A DNA stretch of 62,220 nucleotides. It comes from a virus. This document shows positions 49,636-57,370 of this stretch, in pieces. The stretch lies in the IMG/VR virus record IMGVR_UViG_3300009609_000004, positions 1 to 62,220 of that record; one strand, given 5' to 3'. Position 1 is the first letter of the stretch. The number at the start of each line of letters is the position of its first letter. A program made the translations under genes and the position numbers. The notes below the pieces were generated by a model. That model worked only from the letters and a program-made list of their open reading frames with translations, had not been told where the DNA came from and made no database searches.

Positions 49636-50799
49636 GTGGGAGTCAAAGTCCGGGAAAAAGAAACGGGCTCGGGTGTCTGGTGGGTTTTCATCGCTCACAA
49701 AGGTAAACGCCGGTCCAAGCGAATCGGTTCGCGTGATGCGGCTGAGCGCGTCAAAGCCGTCATTGAAGCCCAGATAAAACTCGGCCAGTTTAGCGTTCAC
49801 CCGAAGCGCCGCAGCGTCACGCTTCAGAAGTATTACGACACGACGTATCAGGATTATCTCGACACGGCTGTGAAACCCAGCACGGCGTACTCGTATGTTC
49901 TGACGTTCAAGAACTACATTCTGCCGGAACTAGGGCACTTCGTGTTGAGTGATATCACGCGCGGCGTGCTGAAGGGTTTCATTGCTGGACTTGTCCGCCG
50001 GAAGCTGGCGCGAAATACGATCGCGAGCATCATGCATGCGGCGAGCGGCCTGTTGCAGAATGCCGTCGACGATGAAGTGTTGTCGGCAAATCCTGTGCGC
50101 CGGATGCGGCGGTTCTACAGGAACGCGCCAGGGGTTGCCGATATTGAGCCATTGACGACTCAGGAGGTCGAGCGCCTGCTCACCGTAACGCGGGAGAAGC
50201 TCGCGCACTTCTACCCTGTACTTCTCTGCGCGCTCCATGCGGGCCTCCGGATCGGGGAGTTGCGCGGACTCCGATGGGCTGACGTCGACTTCAATGGACG
50301 GTTCCTGCTTATCCGTCACAACGTCTGGCGTCGTGTTGCCGGGACAACGAAGGGCGGCCGTGCGGCTCGTGTCGATCTGTCCGACGCGCTGCTGCTTGAG
50401 CTGAAAACATGGAAGGCGAAGCGGCGAGAGGCGAATCTTGCGGCCGGCCGGGGTGAGTTGACGCTGGAGGATACTGTTTTCCTCGTTCCAGATTCAAAAG
50501 ATCGTGGGCGGCGGAAGGCGGATCGCGGCGGAAGGATGGGCGCCGCCTATATTCGAAACCTGTTCAAGCGGGCACTGCAGGCGGCCGGGATTCGCGACGT
50601 GAAGTTTCACAACCTGCGCCACACGTTCGTCACGCAGCTTTTGATGGCAGGGCATAGTCCGGTCTACGTTTCACAGCAGGCGCGCCACAAGAGCATTCAG
50701 ACAACAATCGGGACGTACTCGCATTGGATCCCGGGCCACGGTCGGGAGGCGATGAATACGCTGCCGTCGGACGTCAAGAAGGGAAACGATGCCATGTAG
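49636..50799 (+). CDS. int: Tyrosine integrase
   Basis: 387 aa from GTG 49636, chosen because GVKVREKETGSGVWWVFI is the usual N-terminus; the frame is open to 49576. Arm-binding start, core-binding SAM-like domain (residues about 60-150) and catalytic domain with R (HAGLRIGELRGLRW), HNLRHTFVTQLL (H-x2-R), H (QARHKSIQTTIGTYSHW) and the nucleophile Tyr in TYSHW. Integrates by site-specific recombination; the attP is probably just downstream. Confidence 0.94.
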   Translation: MGVKVREKETGSGVWWVFIAHKGKRRSKRIGSRDAAERVKAVIEAQIKLGQFSVHPKRRSVTLQKYYDTTYQDYLDTAVKPSTAYSYVLTFKNYILPELGHFVLSDITRGVLKGFIAGLVRRKLARNTIASIMHAASGLLQNAVDDEVLSANPVRRMRRFYRNAPGVADIEPLTTQEVERLLTVTREKLAHFYPVLLCALHAGLRIGELRGLRWADVDFNGRFLLIRHNVWRRVAGTTKGGRAARVDLSDALLLELKTWKAKRREANLAAGRGELTLEDTVFLVPDSKDRGRRKADRGGRMGAAYIRNLFKRALQAAGIRDVKFHNLRHTFVTQLLMAGHSPVYVSQQARHKSIQTTIGTYSHWIPGHGREAMNTLPSDVKKGNDAM

Positions 50800-51012
50800 C
50801 CCGTTTCATAGGGTGCAGATAGGGTGCAGAGCGCGTTTTTGCCGAAGGTGTAGAATCAGCAACTTCTCTAGCGAATGAGAATAAAAAGAACTCGCTAAGT
50901 CGCTGATTCCTTGAAAACACAGATGGACAGGCAAATCAAAGTCATCTGCGCGGTGAACTGGAGGGGCCGGTAAATCAGTAGCTTACGCGACCCCATTTTG
51001 CGTGAGTGCAGA
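50800..51012. other. Candidate attP region
   Basis: 213 bases, no gene. Two copies of ATAGGGTGCAGA (50808-50819 and 50819-50830) and similar GTGCAGA/AGGTGCA copies near 51006-51021 look like integrase arm sites. Between them an imperfect inverted repeat, CAGCAACTT...AGCGAATGAG against AGCGAGTTC...CAGCGACTT reading back (about 50862-50915), could be the core. The core base pairs cannot be fixed without a host junction. Confidence 0.45.
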
Positions 51013-51720
51013 TCAGGTGCATGGGTCTTGCGAAGCAGGCGGTAGCGCGAGTCGTTCAAATCCTGTCGTGACCGCCCGCTGATAGTACCGAATTTTTCGC
51101 ACCTGAATCCCTACCGCGCCGTTGACGTGCGGTCCGCACCATGCCGACTGATCCATGCCGAGATATTCCGCCTTCGCATCGCAGACGCCGCAGAATATTT
51201 CCTTCCCGCTTTCCACTTCCGCATCGCTCAGGATGATCGGCTTCTTGTCGTCAGTGTCGAACAATTCCTGCTGCGCTTCAACGAGTGTGATGAAGGCAGT
51301 TTTCTTGTAGTACTTCCGCACGAGGTCGAGTGAGTGTGCGTCGAGCGGCAGAACCACTTTCCAGATCAACGACCAGTCGGGCTTGTCGGCGAAGAGCTTG
51401 TCGCAGAAGACTTCCGTAATGCGGCAGCCGGGAACCATTTGACCGGCACCATCAGCGCCTTCGTCTGAATGCGGATAGAGTTCCAGGTTGTGAATTCCGA
51501 GTTCGCCGAGGTTGAGCACGGTCTTGCCTAGCTCGGAAACCGGAAGGTGGTTCGTGCCTTCGCGTCGGAATAGCTGCTTCGCAACGCGCTCGTCGACCTC
51601 GTAGAGCAGGTCGTAGCTGACAGGTGTGATGTAAAACGAGCATTGCAGCGTGGCCTTGTCGGCTTCTCCTGAAAACTTACAACTCTGAAGATAATTCTCA
51701 ACTTTATGACTGGAATACAT
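51013..51720 (-). CDS. Conserved-looking phage protein of unknown function
   Basis: 235 aa, AAAGGAG ribosome site. A beta-rich N-half (ATLQCSFYITPVSYDLLYEVDERVAKQLFRREGTNHLPVSELG) and a zinc-like FCGVCDAKAEYL...AWCGPH near residue 175. It is alone on the minus strand between attP and the late arm, a place where cargo genes are common. Confidence 0.65.
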   Translation of the reverse strand: MYSSHKVENYLQSCKFSGEADKATLQCSFYITPVSYDLLYEVDERVAKQLFRREGTNHLPVSELGKTVLNLGELGIHNLELYPHSDEGADGAGQMVPGCRITEVFCDKLFADKPDWSLIWKVVLPLDAHSLDLVRKYYKKTAFITLVEAQQELFDTDDKKPIILSDAEVESGKEIFCGVCDAKAEYLGMDQSAWCGPHVNGAVGIQVRKIRYYQRAVTTGFERLALPPASQDPCT

Positions 51721-51762
51721 CGGAACGGCTCCTTTCGGATGGGTGGTTACTAAAAACGATCA

Positions 51763-51796
51763 TTGACAGGTAAACAGGTCCGGTGCATTATGCACG
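51763..51796 (+). promoter_or_regulatory. Sigma70-type promoter with palindrome over the -10
   Basis: TTGACA (51763-51768), a 17-base spacer, CATTAT (51786-51791). GTGCATTATGCAC (51784-51796) is an almost perfect palindrome covering the -10, likely bound by the HTH protein that follows. The start ATG lies 10 bases after the -10, so the message is nearly leaderless. Confidence 0.65.
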
Positions 51797-51800
51797 GGTA

Positions 51801-52037
51801 ATGAGTTCAATGCAACGTAGAACGCTTAAGGAAGCCGAAAGTCAAATCCGAGACGCGAGGCGGTATCGTGCGCTGCGAAAGTCACTGGGCACTCAGGGTG
51901 TCGTCGCTGCTCAACTCGGTATCGCAATGAACACAATTTCGCGCCGGGAGCTTGGGCTTCAGCGGATCGACAAGGAAGCGTTCTTAGCACTTAGGTATCT
52001 GTTGTCTTTATCGAAATCCACCACGAAAGGCGACTAG
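51801..52037 (+). CDS. Small XRE-like HTH regulator
   Basis: 78 aa from ATG 51801. RDARRYRALRKSLGTQGVVAAQLGIAMNTISRRELGLQRIDKEAFLALRYL is an HTH of the XRE/CopG-size group. First gene of the rightward late arm; the palindrome over its promoter suggests autoregulation. No supported gene follows until 52294. Confidence 0.68.
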   Translation: MSSMQRRTLKEAESQIRDARRYRALRKSLGTQGVVAAQLGIAMNTISRRELGLQRIDKEAFLALRYLLSLSKSTTKGD

Positions 52038-52293
52038 GGTGAAGAGGGTACAGTCTGGTGAGGTAGAGGGCATGGTTGATCGGACAGCCCCCGGGGTTAC
52101 CGATCTGGCTATCGCGGCGATCTCGACTAGTTCAAGTAGCGATAGGACAAAAACTGCGACCGGGGCTCTCACTGTCAGCCGAGGCCACTTCGTTTCACCT
52201 GGAAGCCGCATGATGAGATCGGGAGCAATCCTACCGATCAGGGCGGGCGTCGATGCGTCGAGTGTGCGGCGCCCGTTACGGAATTATTAAATT

Positions 52294-52347
52294 ATGAAAG
52301 TCATCGCACTCACCCCCGAAGAGACCGAGGAGTTGAAGAAACTCTAA
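52294..52347 (+). CDS. 17-residue mini-protein
   Basis: MKVIALTPEETEELKKL. TAATG overlap with the next ORF. It may be a leader peptide for translational coupling or a remnant. No ribosome site is clear. Confidence 0.35.
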   Translation: MKVIALTPEETEELKKL

Positions 52348-52478
52348 TGGGCTACAACGACGGTCTCGGCTGTGTTGCTGAAGACGAAGACGACGAATAC
52401 TGCGAGTGTGGCGGTCGTAACGGGATTCACTTTGCAGGCTGTCCGCATCTGGACCCAACACCGGAGGACGATCAGTGA
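52347..52478 (+). CDS. Small acidic Cys protein
   Basis: 43 aa (MGYNDGLGCVAEDEDDEYCE, then CGGRNGIHFAGCPH). A C-x-C and C..H pattern suggests zinc binding. GTGA overlap with the next gene. Confidence 0.55.
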   Translation: MGYNDGLGCVAEDEDDEYCECGGRNGIHFAGCPHLDPTPEDDQ

Positions 52479-52720
52479 CCGACAAGCAGGGCAATGAACT
52501 CGCCATCGGCGATACGGTTGATGTGCCTGTCGATGGCATTATGAGCGCGGTCGTCTCTCAGATTCAGGAGGGCGGACTTGTCGGTCCTGATGGAAAGCCG
52601 CAGCCTGCCTTACTTGTGCTGACGATCCCGATCCCGATGCGTCTTGCGCCGGGCCAGCCTGCGCCAGTCTACTTGACACGCAAGGCCGAGAAGCCGCAGC
52701 AAAAGGAGAAAGTGCATTGA
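52475..52720 (+). CDS. Small SH3-like barrel protein
   Basis: 81 aa, GTG start. GNELAIGDTVDVPVDGIMSAVVSQIQEGGLVGPDG fits a KOW/SH3-like beta barrel, then a Lys-rich tail. Overlaps the GroES-like gene by four bases. Unknown function. Confidence 0.6.
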   Translation: MTDKQGNELAIGDTVDVPVDGIMSAVVSQIQEGGLVGPDGKPQPALLVLTIPIPMRLAPGQPAPVYLTRKAEKPQQKEKVH

Positions 52721-53091
52721 AAGCGAAACTGGAAGTGAAGCAACCGAAAGTGAAAGCGAAGATTCGCGCTGGCACGGACTACTGGTGCCCGATAGTGAAA
52801 GCGAAGATTCGCGCTGGCACGGACTTCTACTGGTGCGTTCCACTGAGGGAGCGCGTCGTCAACGGGATCATCGTGCCTGACAACGCGATGGATGAGACGA
52901 ATCCGCTCGAAGGAATCATTGTGGCGGTTGGAAGTGGCCTGCGCGAGGGCGGTGTTATCACGCCGCTGGAGTTTAAGGTCGGCGATCACGTCCGGTTTCC
53001 GAAGCACGCTGGGACTGTTGTGCATCTTCGCGAGACGGAAGAAACGTTCTTCGTTTTGAGAGAGAACCAGGTTTTCGGGGCGATTGAGTGA
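52717..53091 (+). CDS. GroES-like co-chaperonin
   Basis: 124 aa. The Cpn10 fold is clear after residue 40: VPLRERVVNGIIVPDNAMDETNPLEGIIVAVGSGL, LEFKVGDHVRFPKHAGTVVHL and FFVLRENQVFGAIE. The mobile loop part (VVNGIIVPDNAM) is short. Residues 11-41 are a duplicated VKAKIRAGTDxxWC unit. GroES-like proteins cap GroEL; phages such as T4 encode their own for coat folding. Position just before the terminase and head genes fits head assembly. Confidence 0.85.
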   Translation: MKAKLEVKQPKVKAKIRAGTDYWCPIVKAKIRAGTDFYWCVPLRERVVNGIIVPDNAMDETNPLEGIIVAVGSGLREGGVITPLEFKVGDHVRFPKHAGTVVHLRETEETFFVLRENQVFGAIE

Positions 53092-53094
53092 GTC

Positions 53095-53280
53095 ATGCGA
53101 CGCTTTGGCCGATCGGCGCGCCGTCGTAAGGATTCATGTGTCGGCAAGTTGCGCTATCGTTCTCTCGCTGAAGCCGGACTGGAAATCGAGCGCGCGAAGA
53201 CATACCGCGGTGAAACGCTACGAGCCTACGAATGCCTTAAGTGCGGCAAGATTCATCTGACTTCAATGGCACGTCCGTAG
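53095..53280 (+). CDS. Small basic zinc-finger-like protein
   Basis: 61 aa. Arg-rich start (RRFGRSARRRKDSC), a helix, then YECLKCGKIHL with C-x2-C and His. Looks like small phage proteins of unknown role. Confidence 0.6.
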   Translation: MRRFGRSARRRKDSCVGKLRYRSLAEAGLEIERAKTYRGETLRAYECLKCGKIHLTSMARP

Positions 53281-53474
53281 CCTGCCTTCTTTGCCTACCT
53301 TGGCAGTGTATTCTTGACAGCCAGCATAAACTGATTGCAGCACAGCCTGTAGTGGTTGAGCCATTGGCCCGACCCCTTCGGTCGGGTAAAGCGATCAGGT
53401 AACTGAACGCGGGGGAAGGGGGGACTATTACCCGAATCTCCCGCAAACCCACCTACCTTTCAGGAATTTCACAT
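53281..53474. promoter_or_regulatory. Spacer with hairpin before the packaging genes
   Basis: 194 bases. TTGACA at about 53314 has no good -10. CCCGACC/GGTCGGG (about 53378-53397) is a strong hairpin without a T run. A Pro/Gly-free G-rich stretch (53411-53423) follows. No gene seen. Confidence 0.45.
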
Positions 53475-53753
53475 TTGGCAAAAAAGCGGTTTTTGCGACC
53501 CCTCATACCAGTTGAGGGCGGCACGTACATGCTTCTTGCACGAGCGAATGTACTCGTGAATGCCGGTCGCGCGCGCATCGTGAACGGCCGAGTTCGGATA
53601 TTGAAAGTATTCAACCCGACTGATGCTGGGTACGAGCGAGCGCGCGGATTCGTCCGCGTGGGCGGGAGTTTAAGTTTCGATCCTGATATGGGGGGAGGTC
53701 CGCAAGTTATGCAGTTCCATCGCGGCAACAAGGGGCGGCGCGGGGCAGCTTGA
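53475..53753 (+). CDS. Small protein before TerL
   Basis: 92 aa, TTG start with CAGGAA upstream. A basic beginning (AKKRFLRPL), two strands (TYMLLARANVLV) and a Gly-rich tail. TTGA overlap with the TerL gene. Unknown. Confidence 0.6.
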   Translation: MAKKRFLRPLIPVEGGTYMLLARANVLVNAGRARIVNGRVRILKVFNPTDAGYERARGFVRVGGSLSFDPDMGGGPQVMQFHRGNKGRRGAA

Positions 53754-54700
53754 ATCCTCCGGTAACCGGTCGCGCTCCAATCGGGGCCGCCGCTGCGATC
53801 GAAGCGATCCGCCGGCGCAGCTCAATTCGGGTTCACGGTGAAACGCCTGCGCTGAGGCTGCTCGGCATCGAGGATAAGTTTGCGGCGCGAGTCCAGTGGC
53901 GCGAGCAAGTCGGCAAGCCTGTAGTCGATTCGGAACTGAGCACGCTTGACGGCGTACGCAACGATATTGCCAGGCGCTCGAAAAACGAACTGCAGAACGC
54001 TCGCGATGAGTTCCGTAGGCGGAACAAGATCGCGACGTACTTCCCGGACGAGGGGCCGTTTCGGAGAGAGTTGTATCCGAAGCACATGGAGGTGATTCGG
54101 TACACAAAAGAAGATGACGAGATTCTCTTCATGGCGGCGAATAAGGTCGGCAAGACGGATCTCGGTGGCTATTGCGTAGCGCGGTGGGCAATGGGCCGGT
54201 ATCCGGATTGGTGGCCAGGGCGCGTGTTCGATGGCCCGATTACTGCATGGGTCGTCAACAAGACCGCGAAGGATACACGGGACATCAATGAAGCGGTCCT
54301 ATTGGGGCCACCAGGGAACGACGCCGACCGCGGAACTGGCATGCTGCCGGCGCATCTTATTCAGCGATGTACCCCAAAGCCGGGCACGCCGCACGCGTTC
54401 GAGTTCATCAACGTTGAGCACGTGAGTGGCGGCACATCGTACATCGTTAGTAAGTCGTATGACCAAGGGCGAGAAGCATTCCAGGGTCGCAATCTACCAG
54501 TTTGCTGGAATGACGAGGAGGTACCCAAGGACATCTACGACGAAGAGATGCTGCGCATTATGGTTTGCGGCGGCCTCATCTTGTCGACGTTCACCCCGAT
54601 TCACGGTCTGACGGATATGACGACGTGGTTCATGGAAGCAGCCGGTTTCAGTCTCGACGCCTTGCGTCATTCACAGGAGAATGCGGACGATGTGGAGTAA
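53750..54700 (+). CDS. Terminase large subunit, ATPase half
   Basis: 316 aa, TTG start in a TTGA overlap. Walker A AANKVGKT (129-136), Walker B LPVCWNDEE (249-257) and coupling motif STFTP (279-283) make a complete packaging ATPase. The chain stops at 54698-54700, just where other TerL proteins continue into the nuclease domain. An endonuclease gene follows and the nuclease half is at 55298, all in one frame. Confidence 0.88.
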   Translation: MNPPVTGRAPIGAAAAIEAIRRRSSIRVHGETPALRLLGIEDKFAARVQWREQVGKPVVDSELSTLDGVRNDIARRSKNELQNARDEFRRRNKIATYFPDEGPFRRELYPKHMEVIRYTKEDDEILFMAANKVGKTDLGGYCVARWAMGRYPDWWPGRVFDGPITAWVVNKTAKDTRDINEAVLLGPPGNDADRGTGMLPAHLIQRCTPKPGTPHAFEFINVEHVSGGTSYIVSKSYDQGREAFQGRNLPVCWNDEEVPKDIYDEEMLRIMVCGGLILSTFTPIHGLTDMTTWFMEAAGFSLDALRHSQENADDVE

Positions 54701-54709
54701 AATAATGCC

Positions 54710-55288
54710 ATGTCACGTATACCCTCCACTCGACGTGGTCCGGTTGCAGCCTATGGTGGCGTGCTCCGTTTATCGGAAAAGCTCTGTCGTAAGTGTGAGA
54801 CGACCAAGCCGATTGCTGATTTTAGGATTAGCAAATACACGACACTGTCAGGCAAACAAAGCCTTCGGGTTTCCACTCATTGCCGTGAATGCAATCGAAT
54901 CAATAAGCGTGGTTATCACTGGAAAAACAGGGCTAAGTTTGTTGCTAAAGCAAAGGCGTGGGCTGCTGCCAACCCCGAGATATGGAACGCCAGAAATCGG
55001 CGGATTCAGCTCAAGAAGCGACTAAAGAAGTTCGGGCTAACGCTCCAAGATTATGATCGCCTCGTTACTGAGCAGGACGGAAAATGCGCAGTCTGCAAGC
55101 AGCCGCCGCCGCGGCACCAGTGCCGTAAGTACGACTATCTTCCTGACCTGTTGTCTATTGATCACGACCATCAAACGAATCGGGTACGCGGCTTACTGTG
55201 CCGTCGCTGCAATCTTGCTCTCGGAAATATTTCGGAGAGTCCCGAAACCGCAGCCGGACTACTGGAATACATTCACTCGAAATGCTGA
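54710..55288 (+). CDS. Endonuclease VII-like HNH nuclease inserted in TerL
   Basis: 192 aa. LCRKCETTKPIADFRISK then HCRECNR form a zinc pair; the core CAVCKQPP...LLSIDHDHQTNRVRGLLCRRCNLALGNISES is the recombination endonuclease VII/HNH fold with DHDH and CxxC. It lies exactly between the ATPase and nuclease halves of TerL with only 9 bases on each side, so there is no room for a group I intron core. A homing endonuclease that splits its target gene fits best. Confidence 0.87.
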   Translation: MSRIPSTRRGPVAAYGGVLRLSEKLCRKCETTKPIADFRISKYTTLSGKQSLRVSTHCRECNRINKRGYHWKNRAKFVAKAKAWAAANPEIWNARNRRIQLKKRLKKFGLTLQDYDRLVTEQDGKCAVCKQPPPRHQCRKYDYLPDLLSIDHDHQTNRVRGLLCRRCNLALGNISESPETAAGLLEYIHSKC

Positions 55289-55297
55289 GAGCCTTCC

Positions 55298-56068
55298 GTG
55301 AAGAGGCTCGTTTTTTGTGACTGGTCCTCCGTCCCGCATTTAACGGAAGCGATGAAGGCCAAGCAGTTGGCCGACATGGATCCGCACCTGCGCGATGCCA
55401 GAACCCGCGGCATTCCGTTCCTCGGTTCCGGTGCCGTCTATCCGGTAGCAACGGAAGTTATCGAGATCAAGCCGTTCGCCATTCCGGATCACTGGCCGCG
55501 CGCATTCGGTCTTGATGTTGGCTGGAATCGAACGGCCGCAATCTGGGGCGCGCTCGATCGAGACAGCGACATTCTGTACCTCTACGACGAGCATTACGTT
55601 GCGCAGGAGACTCCGCAGGTACACGTGCAGGCGATCCTCGGGTACGCCGGGAAGAGCAATCTTCGGGCGAAGTGGATACCAGGCGTGATCGATCCGGCTT
55701 CAAAGGGCCGCACGCAGACCGACGGCGAGAAACTGCTCGAGACCTATCGCAATCTTGGGCTCGACGTGGAGACGGCGGTCAATGCGATCAATGCCGGGGT
55801 TCACGAAGTTTGGCTGCGACTGAGTTCTGGGCGACTGAAAGTGTTCTCGACGCTACAGTTTTTCTTCAAGGAGTACCTGCTGTATCGGCGTGATGAGAAC
55901 GGAAAGATCATCGAGAGCAAATCGCGGCCGAACCATTTGATGGATGCGGCTCGGTATCTCGTGATGTCGGGGATTCAGAACATGAAAGCTGTTCCGTATC
56001 GAAGCAATGAAATTCCAGATTGGGGCGATCCGCAGTTGGTGTCCTCGCAGGGATGGATGTCTTCGTGA
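55298..56068 (+). CDS. Terminase large subunit, nuclease half
   Basis: 256 aa, GTG start. RLVFCDWSSVPHLTEAMK is the normal TerL continuation after the ATPase. RNase H-like acidic residues: Asp73 (FGLDVGWN), Asp132 (GVIDPAS) and Asp216 (HLMDAARYLVM). It cuts the concatemer. GTG (55298-55300) occurs also at 54692-54694, so a 606-base insertion with a 3-base repeat is possible. Translated apart unless joined by RNA or protein splicing, for which no evidence is seen. Confidence 0.87.
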   Translation: MKRLVFCDWSSVPHLTEAMKAKQLADMDPHLRDARTRGIPFLGSGAVYPVATEVIEIKPFAIPDHWPRAFGLDVGWNRTAAIWGALDRDSDILYLYDEHYVAQETPQVHVQAILGYAGKSNLRAKWIPGVIDPASKGRTQTDGEKLLETYRNLGLDVETAVNAINAGVHEVWLRLSSGRLKVFSTLQFFFKEYLLYRRDENGKIIESKSRPNHLMDAARYLVMSGIQNMKAVPYRSNEIPDWGDPQLVSSQGWMSS

Positions 56069-56433
56069 GGGTGCTCATGGCGGCGCTGTTGATACTCGCG
56101 GGATTCATTGCAGGTGTCGTGTTGGTCGAAGCGCAGGACCATGCCGTGCCTGATCTGACGGTGCGAGAGATCGTCGAAGTTCTCGCCGAGTTTGACGTCA
56201 AGCATGCGGATCAACAGCCGTTCTTTAAGCCGGCGTACGGAGTCACGGACTTTTCGAGCACTCCTCCGACGATCTGGCTTTTCAACGTTGGCGATACCAC
56301 TCTTCGCCGGATGACAGTAATCCATGAGTTGATCCACGTGCGCTGCCGCAAGGCTGTTGTTGACTGCCCGGAGGAGTACGTCGGGGCTGAAGAGATGCGG
56401 CAGTATCAGAAGCTATTCGGGGTTGCGCAGTGA
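56065..56433 (+). CDS. Membrane-anchored HEXXH metallopeptidase-like protein
   Basis: 122 aa from GTG 56065 (GTGA overlap). Signal-anchor at residues 3-23 (VLMAALLILAGFIAGVVLV). MTVIHELIHVRC is an HEXXH zinc motif; EEYVGAEEMRQY may supply the third ligand. Similar overall plan to the 37765 protein. Likely active outside the inner membrane; target unknown. Confidence 0.65.
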   Translation: MRVLMAALLILAGFIAGVVLVEAQDHAVPDLTVREIVEVLAEFDVKHADQQPFFKPAYGVTDFSSTPPTIWLFNVGDTTLRRMTVIHELIHVRCRKAVVDCPEEYVGAEEMRQYQKLFGVAQ

Positions 56434-56672
56434 GCGAAATCAATCTTGGCGATGAGGTTAAAGACATTATCACCGGGTTTGAAGGCGTCGTTATTGCACG
56501 GCAGGAAGGTTTATTCGAAACGACGTCCTGCAAGGTTCAGCAGCGTGGCGTGAACGATGACCATCGGCCCTTCGAGCCGATCTGGTTTGAAGAATCCAGG
56601 CTGGAGCGGCAGTGTAAATCAGCTGTGGTTCCAAAGGAGGAACTGGATGAAGCCGGCAAGAGCCAAGGCTGA
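56430..56672 (+). CDS. Small SH3-like phage protein
   Basis: 80 aa, GTG start. LGDEVKDIITGFEGVVIARQEGLFETTSCKVQ and PIWFEESRLE: a KOW/SH3-like barrel common in phage genomes. Overlaps both neighbours. Confidence 0.65.
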   Translation: MSEINLGDEVKDIITGFEGVVIARQEGLFETTSCKVQQRGVNDDHRPFEPIWFEESRLERQCKSAVVPKEELDEAGKSQG

Positions 56673-56850
56673 AAAAGAACGCCTCGCCGAAGTGAAGTTT
56701 CGCAAGCTGATACGGCGAGTCCCGGACAACGCGACCTTCGTGAGCATTCTCCTCGGATTTGACGACAAGCCGTTTCGTGCGGACTTCTACCGGCGCGCAG
56801 TTCCTTATCTGAAGTTTGAGCCTATCCCTTTGGAGGCAGTCAATGGTTGA
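56647..56850 (+). CDS. Small helical protein
   Basis: 67 aa from ATG 56647, with AAGGAGG six bases upstream. Basic helix, then FVSILLGFDDKPFRADFYRR. Unknown. Confidence 0.62.
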   Translation: MKPARAKAEKERLAEVKFRKLIRRVPDNATFVSILLGFDDKPFRADFYRRAVPYLKFEPIPLEAVNG

Positions 56851-57190
56851 GATTGGATACGGTGGCCGCGGAACGCATGCGGTCCTGAAGCAGCCGTCGA
56901 AGCCAAACCTGAAGTCATTCGATCTGACGAACATCAGCATTCGGGAAATCGAGAACGCCTGCATTGTCGAGTGCCGGTACAAGATGAAGGCGTCAGTTGA
57001 AGAGAAACTGAAGTCGCAGTCGAAGGAGAAATATGTCGATTACGACCTGAAGAACACGAGCGAGGAGCACTCGTTTCCGACACGTGAAGAGGCTGCGCAA
57101 TTCATCACGGCACGCCTGTTGGGCAAGGACTACAAGACGCCGGAAAAGGTCGACGCCGCGCCAAAGACAAAAGTGACGACGAGGGCTTGA
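56843..57190 (+). CDS. Small protein before the portal
   Basis: 115 aa from ATG 56843, GGAGG upstream. Beta start, helix-rich middle (KMKASVEEKLKSQSKEKYVDYDLK), Lys/Thr-rich end. Unknown; position suggests a head factor. Confidence 0.6.
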   Translation: MVEIGYGGRGTHAVLKQPSKPNLKSFDLTNISIREIENACIVECRYKMKASVEEKLKSQSKEKYVDYDLKNTSEEHSFPTREEAAQFITARLLGKDYKTPEKVDAAPKTKVTTRA

Positions 57191-57193
57191 GTT

Positions 57194-57370
57194 ATGCCGA
57201 TGGCTGGTTCCCTCGGTAATCGCATCCGCGAGTTCCATCACGGAAAGACGTACGCCCGAACGAAGGCGAAGCACGGCGCCGCTGTTGCAAATAAGCAGGC
57301 CGTCGCTGCCGCGCATGAAAGTATGCGGACAATAGGTTCGATGCACCGGAGCATGAAGAAGAAAAAGTAG
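57194..57370 (+). CDS. Small basic protein
   Basis: 58 aa (MPMAGSLGNRIREFHHGKTY, ending MKKKK). Stop abuts the portal ATG. Basic, helical; may bind DNA. Unknown. Confidence 0.6.
   Translation: MPMAGSLGNRIREFHHGKTYARTKAKHGAAVANKQAVAAAHESMRTIGSMHRSMKKKK

Noticed and set aside
52039-52290. Plus-strand frame of 83 codons
   Set aside because: Ser/Thr/Arg-rich with no fold, weak start; region 52038-52293 more likely untranslated or decayed.
54698-55288. Intein in TerL
   Set aside because: There are stop codons between the halves (54698 and 55286), and no Cys/Ser start or His-Asn end of an intein.
54692-55297. Group I intron in terL
   Set aside because: Only 9 bases lie on each side of the nuclease ORF; the exon would not end in U with an intron-final G at a frame-preserving site, and no core helices fit.
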